Below, in pieces: positions 1-5,078 of a DNA stretch of 5,078 bases. The translations under genes and the position numbers were made by a program. Under the pieces are notes generated by a model. That model was not told where the DNA came from. It did not search any database and was given only the letters and a program-made list of their open reading frames with translations. The stretch is from Flammeovirgaceae bacterium (lineage in GTDB: Bacteria; Bacteroidota; Bacteroidia; Cytophagales; Cyclobacteriaceae), in contig CANGUI010000182.1 in NCBI GenBank assembly GCA_947457025.1, positions 1 to 5,078 of the forward strand. The letters are read 5' to 3'. The first letter of the stretch is position 1; each line of letters opens with the position of its first letter.

Positions 1-748
1 CCATTTCGTGGTGGTCGGTCATCACATACGGCCGCCAGGCATGAAAGAAATTGATCCGGTTGCGGCTTTCCGGATGGATGCCGAGAAACCAGTCGCGATT
101 CAGGTCGAACCAGTAATGGTTGGTGCGCCCGCCGGGCCATGCTTCGTTGTGCTCGCGGTCGTTGCCGTCGCTCACCAGCGGGTCTCCCTTATGCATGTTC
201 ACCCAGGTGGCGAAGCGGTCGCGGCCATCAGGATTGTACACCGGGTCGAGTAAGATCACCATGTTGTCGAGCCACTTTTTGGTTTCTTCGTCCTCGTTGG
301 CTGTGAGGAAGTAGGCGGTGAGCAGTGCCGCTTCGGCACCGCTGGCCTCGTTGCCATGAACGTTGTAACCCAGTTGAATGACCAGTGGCGTGCCGTCAGG
401 TTTGTCAGCGGTTTGGTTGGCGAGGTGGCGTGCACGAATTTCCTCCAGACGGCCGTGGTTGGCGGGGGAGGTGATCTTGGCTACGATCTGAACGCGCCGG
501 CCGATTGAGTATCCAATCTCTTCCACCACTACCCGGTCGGACAACCGGTCGAGGGTTTTGATGTATTCAATGATTTTGTCGTACCGGGTATGGTGACTGC
601 CGATGGGGTAACCCAGAAATTGCTCGGGTGTCGGAATGGCCGGATTAAAAGTGCTGCCACTCGGAAAAAAATATGCTTGCTGGCTGTAGCCGATGCTGGT
701 AACAATGAGGCAAAGCAAGGTGGCGACGAGTCGGATGCGGGTATTCAT
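1..748 (-). CDS. M14-family zinc carboxypeptidase-like exported protein, N-terminal part (runs off the left edge)
   Basis: Zinc metallopeptidase of the M14 (carboxypeptidase A-like) family, expected to cleave peptides outside the cytoplasm. The 249 visible residues begin with a signal peptide: Arg4 and Arg6, a hydrophobic stretch at about residues 7-20, and likely cleavage near YSQQ (21-24). The catalytic domain starts around residue 50. HGNEASG at 131-137 carries the first two zinc ligands (His131, Glu134), NPDGR at 172-176 is a family signature, and FDLNRDW at 214-220 holds the Asn-Arg pair that usually binds the substrate carboxylate. DHHEM at 245-249 probably supplies the third zinc histidine just before the edge. 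The general-base glutamate region and any C-terminal sorting domain are outside the window. The ATG at 748 is chosen because it directly precedes the signal peptide; no good Shine-Dalgarno is seen, as is usual in Bacteroidota. It lies 100 bases downstream of the NamZ-like gene on the same strand, so co-transcription is possible. The family call is firm; the substrate is unknown. Confidence 0.9.
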   Translation of the reverse strand, partial: MNTRIRLVATLLCLIVTSIGYSQQAYFFPSGSTFNPAIPTPEQFLGYPIGSHHTRYDKIIEYIKTLDRLSDRVVVEEIGYSIGRRVQIVAKITSPANHGRLEEIRARHLANQTADKPDGTPLVIQLGYNVHGNEASGAEAALLTAYFLTANEDEETKKWLDNMVILLDPVYNPDGRDRFATWVNMHKGDPLVSDGNDREHNEAWPGGRTNHYWFDLNRDWFLGIHPESRNRINFFHAWRPYVMTDHHEM

Positions 749-848
749 GGTCAAAATCGATTTCTCGAAATGTAGCCGGTGGCGGCCAATGTTATCTTAC
801 CGTTGATCACATCGTCCGGCCAGTGATTGATAGGGTTTACCAGATCAT

Positions 849-1946
849 CTACCAGCTGCCTGGCGGTGCGGCGGTAAGTGCATCAATTGCCGCCCGGCTG
901 AGCCAACCCTGGCAGCATATCGTATCATATGCATTTGGGATTCCCGTCAGGCGGTCCAGATGATTTGCCCCGGTGGGATTGGCCGCGGTTGGGTAGGACC
1001 GTGGCGTGAGCTGGTGCGGATATGTCATCCCCAGGTAGTTTAGCAAGCGCAACCCAAATGCTACGGGCCGGAACCGGAGAGGATCGGTTACCTCGAGGTA
1101 GAGACCCTCGCAATACTTCCCGGCGTGGATGCCCCACATAGGCAAAAAGCAAAATTCGGAGACTCGCAAACCCTCGGTTTGCCAACCGGCCACGGCGGCA
1201 AGCAGATCCGCTCCCCGCAGCCACGGTGCACCCATCACCCGAAAGGGAAAAGCTGTGCCACGCCCTTCACTGATATTTACGCCTTCCAATAATCCCGTGG
1301 CTGGGTATAGCGGGATGGTCTCCCGGCTGCCGATGGAAGGTGAAGGCGGAATAAAAACCAAAGGTTCCTGCGTGGGCACCACGTGCAAATCCAAATGCAG
1401 TTTTCGGTTGGTGGTAAAGTGCTGCGCCAGTTCTCCATAGGTGAGGGTGTAGGTAACGGGCATGGGCCAGCGCCCCAGAAAGGATGCGCAGCCGGCAGCC
1501 AGTACGGGCCCCTCTGTGGTACATTTTGAGCGCCAGTTGGGGCGGTCGAGTATGACCAGCTTCTTCCGGAACTGTGCACAGGCCTCCATCACGTATGTGA
1601 TTGTCCACCAGTAGGTGTAAAACCGGCAGCCGATGTTTGGCAAGTCCACAACTATAGCATCTACGTCGCTGAGATCGGTTTCATCGGGAGCAAGTCGATC
1701 GCCGTACAGGCTGATGACGGGCAACCCGGTGCGCGCATCAAATCCATTGTGTTGCGTATGGCCGTCTTCCGCCTGGGCCGAGATGCCATGCTCGGGAGTG
1801 AGAATTTTTTGGATGTCCACGCCGTATGCCAGCAAGGCGGGCACGATCCAGTTTCCATCCCGGGTGACGGTGGCGCGCTGGGTAACGATGGCCCAGCGCT
1901 GCCGTGGACTGTTATGGCTGGCAATAAATCGCTGCAAATCCGGCAT
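849..1946 (-). CDS. DUF1343 / NamZ-family protein (putative exo-beta-N-acetylmuramidase), without signal peptide
   Basis: Complete 365-residue member of the DUF1343 family, whose founding characterised member, NamZ, removes N-acetylmuramic acid from the non-reducing end of peptidoglycan fragments. Conserved family blocks appear in order: PEHG (51-54), SLYG (79-82), a DLPNIGCRFYTYWWT block (101-115), LDRPN (133-137), EGP (145-147), PMPVTYTLTYGELA (161-174), and the long signature from TGLLEGVNISEGRGT to GAPWL (217-243). The C-terminal region has KYCEGL (278-282 approx.). The start is well fixed: an in-frame TGA lies two codons upstream of the ATG, and the next methionine is at residue 120, after essential motifs. 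Oddities: there is no signal peptide or lipobox, although many family members are exported; the protein has eight cysteines (107, 123, 142, 153, 266, 279, 344, 345), which would suit the cytoplasm; and LDRPN continues as WRSK where relatives usually have a Pro/Gly-rich loop. It is divergent from hypD and upstream of the M14 peptidase gene. Family membership is certain; enzyme activity on muramyl glycans is inferred from homologs. Confidence 0.88.
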   Translation of the reverse strand: MPDLQRFIASHNSPRQRWAIVTQRATVTRDGNWIVPALLAYGVDIQKILTPEHGISAQAEDGHTQHNGFDARTGLPVISLYGDRLAPDETDLSDVDAIVVDLPNIGCRFYTYWWTITYVMEACAQFRKKLVILDRPNWRSKCTTEGPVLAAGCASFLGRWPMPVTYTLTYGELAQHFTTNRKLHLDLHVVPTQEPLVFIPPSPSIGSRETIPLYPATGLLEGVNISEGRGTAFPFRVMGAPWLRGADLLAAVAGWQTEGLRVSEFCFLPMWGIHAGKYCEGLYLEVTDPLRFRPVAFGLRLLNYLGMTYPHQLTPRSYPTAANPTGANHLDRLTGIPNAYDTICCQGWLSRAAIDALTAAPPGSW

Positions 1947-1950
1947 AACT

Positions 1951-1980
1951 CAAAAGTACATTGTAACTTTATTTTTCAAA
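1951..1980 (-). promoter_or_regulatory. Candidate Bacteroidota-type promoter for the NamZ-like gene
   Basis: Reading the minus strand, TTTG (1980-1977) is followed after 18 bases by TACTTTTG (1958-1951). This matches the Bacteroidetes -33 TTTG / -7 TAnnTTTG pattern with spacing close to that usually described. The -7 element ends only four bases before the ATG at 1946, so transcription from it would give a leaderless or nearly leaderless mRNA. The match is by eye; A/T-rich sequence yields such motifs by chance fairly often. Confidence 0.4.
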
Positions 1981-1997
1981 TTGTAGATCCATCCTGT

Positions 1998-3104
1998 ATG
2001 AAATATCTATCCGAATACCGCGATCCGGCTCTGGTCGCTCAGTATTTGGAAGACATCCGGCAGGTGGTTACCCGCCCTTGGGTGATCATGGAAATCTGCG
2101 GCGGGCAGACCCACAGCCTCGTAAAAAACGGGTTGTTGGATTTGCTGCCGAAAGAAATCCAGCTCGTACATGGACCGGGCTGCCCCGTTTGCGTTACACC
2201 GATCCGTCTGATTGACCAGGCAGTGCATCTGGCCCTGAACGAACATGTTATTCTTTGTTCGTTTGGTGATATGGTTCGGGTGCCCGGGTCAACAAAAAGT
2301 TTACTGGAGGCCAAAGCTGCGGGTGCGGATGTGCGCATGCTGTACTCTCCCCTGGAGGCGCTCAAAATCGCCAAAGAAAATCCGCAGCGGGAGGTGGTGT
2401 TCTTTGCGGTCGGTTTCGAAACCACGGCTCCCGCCAATGCACTTTCAGTGCTGCAGGCGTTGCAGGAGGGGATTACCAATTATTCCATTTTAACGTCACA
2501 TGTGTTGGTGCCACCCGCGATGGAAGCCCTATTGTCCGACGAAACGAATATCGTTCAGGGATTTCTCGCAGCCGGCCATGTCTGCACAATCATGGGCATG
2601 GGCGAATATTATCCCTTGGTGGAGAAATTTAAAGTACCGGTAGTGATTACCGGGTTTGAGCCGGTGGACTTGCTGCAAGGCATTGCCATGGTGGTGAAGC
2701 AACTTGAACGGGGAGAACACCGCCTGGAGAACCAGTACAGCCGGATGGTAACAGCCGCTGGGAACCGTGCTGCACGTGAGGTCATTGATCGCGTATTCGA
2801 GACGTCCGACCGGGAGTGGCGCGGCATGGGTACGATTCCGGGTAGTGGTTACGAGTTGCGCGGTGCGTATGCTGCCTATGATGCCAGCCACAAATTTCAG
2901 GTGCCAGCTGTGCGCGCTTCGGAAAACAAGGCGTGTATAGCCGGCGAAATTTTACGTGGCCGGAAAAAACCAAATCAGTGTACCGAGTTTGGCACACGCT
3001 GTACGCCGGCCAGTCCGCAGGGAGCGCCTATGGTCTCGTCTGAGGGCGCCTGCGCAGCGTACCACCATTACGTGCATGTAAGCGAACGGCCCGTATCCGG
3101 ATAA
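1998..3104 (+). CDS. hypD: Hydrogenase maturation factor HypD
   Basis: HypD is a cytoplasmic [4Fe-4S] protein that, together with HypC, forms the scaffold on which the Fe(CN)2CO group of [NiFe]-hydrogenases is built; HypE delivers cyanide to this complex. The 368-residue product matches the usual family length of about 370. Diagnostic motifs are intact: MEICGGQTH (31-39, Cys34), GPGCPVCV (59-66, Cys62 and Cys65), GFETTAP (139-145), the ITGFEPVDLLQGI region (217-229), and the WRGMGTIPGSGY region (274-285). The C-terminal cysteine set that includes the iron-sulfur ligands is Cys313, Cys328, Cys335 and Cys352, within the CTEF..RCTP and SSEGACAAY segments. The ATG at 1998 is chosen because the family begins with this MKYLSEYRDP-like segment; the frame stays open upstream to 1749, but that part is antisense to the NamZ-like gene and has no HypD similarity. 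No strong Shine-Dalgarno is visible. The gene is followed after 3 bases by hypE. The residue before MVSSEG is Pro344, where relatives vary; nothing suggests loss of function. Confidence 0.97.
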   Translation: MKYLSEYRDPALVAQYLEDIRQVVTRPWVIMEICGGQTHSLVKNGLLDLLPKEIQLVHGPGCPVCVTPIRLIDQAVHLALNEHVILCSFGDMVRVPGSTKSLLEAKAAGADVRMLYSPLEALKIAKENPQREVVFFAVGFETTAPANALSVLQALQEGITNYSILTSHVLVPPAMEALLSDETNIVQGFLAAGHVCTIMGMGEYYPLVEKFKVPVVITGFEPVDLLQGIAMVVKQLERGEHRLENQYSRMVTAAGNRAAREVIDRVFETSDREWRGMGTIPGSGYELRGAYAAYDASHKFQVPAVRASENKACIAGEILRGRKKPNQCTEFGTRCTPASPQGAPMVSSEGACAAYHHYVHVSERPVSG

Positions 3105-3107
3105 CAC

Positions 3108-4166
3108 ATGGCAACACAAAACATGCAGATGAACCTGAGCTGTCCGATGCCGGCGTTGGATTTTGATGTCATCACGCTTGGCCATGGCAGTGGTGGCACA
3201 CTGATGCAAAAGTTGTTGGACAGCGGTGTTTTTTCGCTGCTCGCAAATCCGATACTGGATCAGCGTCACGATGGCGCGATCATCCCCTGGCAAGGTCCAC
3301 TTGCTTTCAGCACCGACAGCTATGTGGTTTCACCCCAGTTCTTTCCGGGCGGAAATATTGGCGATCTGGCCGTGAACGGCACGGTGAATGACCTGGCCAT
3401 GTGCGGGGCGGTGCCAAAGTATTTGTCGCTTTCATTTATTCTGGAGGAAGGCTTGCAGATGGCCGAGTTTTGGGAAATCATGACCACGATAAAGGCAGCG
3501 TGTGTTCGGGCGGGGATTGAGGTAGTGACAGGTGACACAAAAGTTGTTGAACGGGGCAAGGGTGATAAGATTTTTATCAACACCTCCGGCATCGGTACCC
3601 TCCATCCGAAAGCAGCGGTCAGCCTGCAAAATATTCGCCCCGGCGATGTGGTATTACTCAGTAACGCCATTGCTGCCCACGGTATGGCGATCATGTCGGT
3701 ACGCAAAGAGTTGGCGTTTGAGTCCGAAATCCGGAGTGACACGCGTTCGCTGAGCGGCGTCATTCAAAAGTTGATCGACAGGTTTGGTGCGCAGATTCAC
3801 TTTCTGCGCGACCCCACGCGCGGAGGTGTCGCTTCCGTTCTGAATGAGATCGCCACCGATGCCCGCGTGGGTATTGATATCCGGCAGAAAGATATTCCCG
3901 TGGAGGAGGCGGTTGCCAGTGCGTGTGAGGTATTGGGTCTTGATCCTTTGTACGTAGCCAACGAGGGTGTTTTCATTGCCGTAGTAGCGGAGGCCATTGC
4001 GCAAGCGGCCGTGGATTTGCTTCGGGCGGAGTCCGAAAGTGCACAGGCTGTCGCGATCGGAGAGGTAACGTCTGAACATACCGGCCAGGTGGTGTTAACC
4101 AGTACTATCGGAGGCAGGCGCGTGGTAAACCGGCTCGCCGGCGAACAATTGCCGAGAATTTGTTAA
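3108..4166 (+). CDS. hypE: Hydrogenase maturation factor HypE (carbamoyl dehydratase)
   Basis: HypE is a cytoplasmic ATP-dependent dehydratase of the PurM/SelD-like superfamily. It takes a carbamoyl group from HypF onto its C-terminal cysteine and dehydrates it to a thiocyanate, the source of the cyanide ligands of [NiFe]-hydrogenase. The 352-residue protein shows HGSGG (26-30), the FSTDSYVV strand (67-74), FFPGGNIG (78-85), GTVNDLAMCGA (91-101), the ATP-site segment TGDTKVVERGKGDK (141-154), RDPTRGGVASVLNE (234-247) and NEG (285-287). It ends in PRIC, so the essential C-terminal cysteine is Cys352 and the gene is complete. The start at 3108, three bases after the hypD stop, implies translational coupling. 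Internal ATGs at 3123, 3129 and 3147 are possible alternatives, because the first 15 or so residues precede the conserved domain. The gene is last in the visible pair: a 171-base gap follows. Identification is secure; only the exact start is open. Confidence 0.97.
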   Translation: MATQNMQMNLSCPMPALDFDVITLGHGSGGTLMQKLLDSGVFSLLANPILDQRHDGAIIPWQGPLAFSTDSYVVSPQFFPGGNIGDLAVNGTVNDLAMCGAVPKYLSLSFILEEGLQMAEFWEIMTTIKAACVRAGIEVVTGDTKVVERGKGDKIFINTSGIGTLHPKAAVSLQNIRPGDVVLLSNAIAAHGMAIMSVRKELAFESEIRSDTRSLSGVIQKLIDRFGAQIHFLRDPTRGGVASVLNEIATDARVGIDIRQKDIPVEEAVASACEVLGLDPLYVANEGVFIAVVAEAIAQAAVDLLRAESESAQAVAIGEVTSEHTGQVVLTSTIGGRRVVNRLAGEQLPRIC

Positions 4167-4337
4167 GGCTACATCTTCTTCAGAAAAAGAATAATGGAAA
4201 GCCTGCCCGGCAATGTCTACAACAGTCAGGTAGAAATATGAAGTACATCCTACAATCTGGGTAGTTCTGTTTTTGATGGCACAGTTTGCCGAATAACAAA
4301 GCAGGGATGCGCTAAAAAAAGGTTTATCTTGGGAGCC

Positions 4338-5078
4338 ATGAATGAAACCATTCGCTGGGGTATTTTAGGGTGCGGAAAAATTGCACGTAAGTTTGCGTCA
4401 GACATCGCCTGGGTGCGGCATGCTTCGCTGGAAGCTGTGGCCGCGCGTGATCTGGCACAGGCCCAAAAATTTGCGCTCGACTTTTCGGCACGGCGTGCCC
4501 ATCACGGGTATGAGGCACTAGTGGCTGATCCCAACATCGATGCCATCTACATTGCCACGCCCCACAGTTTACACTATGAGCATGCGCGGTTATGTCTCGA
4601 ACATGGCAAAGCCGTGCTCTGCGAGAAAGCATTTACCATCAACCTGCGTCAGGCCCAGGAGCTGGTCAGCCTTGCACGCACGAAGAAAGTCTTTCTGATG
4701 GAAGCGTTTTGGACGCGCTTCCTGCCACACTATATTGTGATGAAAAACATGCTGCGCGAGGGAAAAGTGGGCACGCTTCAATATCTCTATGCTGAGTTTG
4801 GATTTCGCCCCACGCCACCGATTCCGGCCCGAATCTACGATCCGAACCTCGGAGGTGGTTCCCTGCTCGACGTGGGTGTGTACCCGGTGTTTCTGGCGCT
4901 GGATGTTCTGGGCCGGCCCGATGAACTGGATGCCGTGATGACAAAAGCGCCAACCGGTGTTGATGCCCAGTGTGCCATACGCTTTCAATACCGTACTGGT
5001 GCGATTGCCAGTTTGTTTTCATCGTTCACGTCCAACCTTGCCACAGGTGCCGACCTTGGAGGCGACAATGGTCGCATC
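4338..5078 (+). CDS. Gfo/Idh/MocA-family NAD(P)-dependent oxidoreductase, N-terminal part (runs off the right edge)
   Basis: NAD(P)-dependent cytoplasmic dehydrogenase of the Gfo/Idh/MocA family, closest by motif to the trans-1,2-dihydrobenzene-1,2-diol/xylose dehydrogenase-like branch. The 247 visible residues start with a Rossmann fold: GILGCGKIARKFA (8-20) is the dinucleotide-binding loop. The IDAIYIATPHSLHYEHA block (67-83) is the conserved end of the nucleotide domain. CEKAF (95-99) holds Lys97, equivalent to the catalytic lysine of the usual EKP motif, with Ala instead of Pro. MEAFWTRFLP (121-130) and GGGSLLDVGVYPV (172-184) are typical of this branch; Trp125, Asp178 and Tyr182 lie where active-site residues are expected. 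The C-terminal part of the substrate domain is missing beyond the edge. The ATG at 4338 fits the family start exactly; GGAG lies only two bases before it, too close for a good Shine-Dalgarno. The 171-base gap after hypE suggests a separate transcription unit. The substrate, probably a sugar or diol, cannot be told from sequence. Confidence 0.9.
   Translation, partial: MNETIRWGILGCGKIARKFASDIAWVRHASLEAVAARDLAQAQKFALDFSARRAHHGYEALVADPNIDAIYIATPHSLHYEHARLCLEHGKAVLCEKAFTINLRQAQELVSLARTKKVFLMEAFWTRFLPHYIVMKNMLREGKVGTLQYLYAEFGFRPTPPIPARIYDPNLGGGSLLDVGVYPVFLALDVLGRPDELDAVMTKAPTGVDAQCAIRFQYRTGAIASLFSSFTSNLATGADLGGDNGRI

Noticed and set aside
767..774. Minus-strand TACATTTC upstream of the M14 peptidase gene, close to the TAnnTTTG pattern
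   Set aside because: The last base mismatches and the nearest upstream TTG is only about 12 bases away, so the promoter is not supported; a GCCG/CGGC inverted repeat next to it is too short to be a terminator.
8..775. Plus-strand ORFs across the left part of the window
   Set aside because: They are shadows of the minus-strand M14 peptidase frame, which carries a signal peptide and the zinc-site motifs; the plus-strand translations show no family motifs.
1749..1997. In-frame upstream extension of the hypD reading frame (83 extra codons)
   Set aside because: It lies mostly antisense to the well-supported NamZ-like gene, shows no HypD-like sequence, and the family's normal N-terminus begins at the ATG at 1998.
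4194..4241. 15-codon ORF (MESLPGNVYNSQVEI) in the gap after hypE, preceded by an A-rich stretch
   Set aside because: An ORF this short is expected by chance, there is no clear ribosome binding site and no recognisable peptide; conservation in relatives would be needed to revive it.
4167..4337. Search for a hypE terminator or a promoter for the oxidoreductase in the 171-base gap
   Set aside because: Only weak short inverted repeats (for example GCC-TGCCC-GGC near 4201-4211) without a following T tract, and a one-mismatch TATCTTGG (4325-4332) with no matching -33 element; neither is good enough to annotate.
4590..5022. Minus-strand ORFs of 118-132 codons opposite the oxidoreductase
   Set aside because: They lie antisense to a gene with clear Gfo/Idh/MocA motifs and show no recognisable domain of their own.

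Overview
The window looks like a stretch of chromosome from a member of the Bacteroidota (Bacteroidetes), possibly a Cytophagales-like lineage. The reasons are indirect: the protein types (a secreted M14 zinc peptidase with the N-terminal region common in that phylum, and a DUF1343/NamZ protein), start codons without convincing Shine-Dalgarno sequences, and one upstream element matching the Bacteroidetes TAnnTTTG promoter pattern. Base composition looks moderate and even throughout. I see no tRNA, rRNA, insertion sequence, CRISPR array or other mobile element.

Layout: five protein genes fill almost the whole window. On the minus strand, positions 1-748 hold the N-terminal 249 residues of an M14 carboxypeptidase-like exported enzyme that runs off the left edge. 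Upstream of it, on the same strand, is a complete 365-residue DUF1343/NamZ-family (exo-N-acetylmuramidase) gene at 849-1946. A 51-base divergent intergenic region (1947-1997) separates this pair from the plus-strand genes. These are hypD (1998-3104) and hypE (3108-4166), which are 3 bases apart and clearly co-transcribed. After a 171-base gap comes a Gfo/Idh/MocA-family oxidoreductase (4338 onward), cut by the right edge after 247 residues.

How they work together: HypD and HypE act at consecutive steps in making the Fe(CN)2CO group of [NiFe]-hydrogenases. HypE makes a thiocyanate on its C-terminal cysteine from a carbamoyl group supplied by HypF. The HypC-HypD complex receives the cyanide on its iron. 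Both proteins keep their diagnostic residues, so the organism very probably makes a [NiFe]-hydrogenase, although no hydrogenase structural gene, hypA, hypB, hypC or hypF lies in the window. The minus-strand pair suggests cell-wall glycan and peptide breakdown, but that link is inferred from adjacency. The oxidoreductase has no evident tie to either group. Most of this is ordinary, well-described biology. The points most worth a second look are the NamZ-like protein lacking an export signal and the hypDE pair standing without hypC or hypF beside it.
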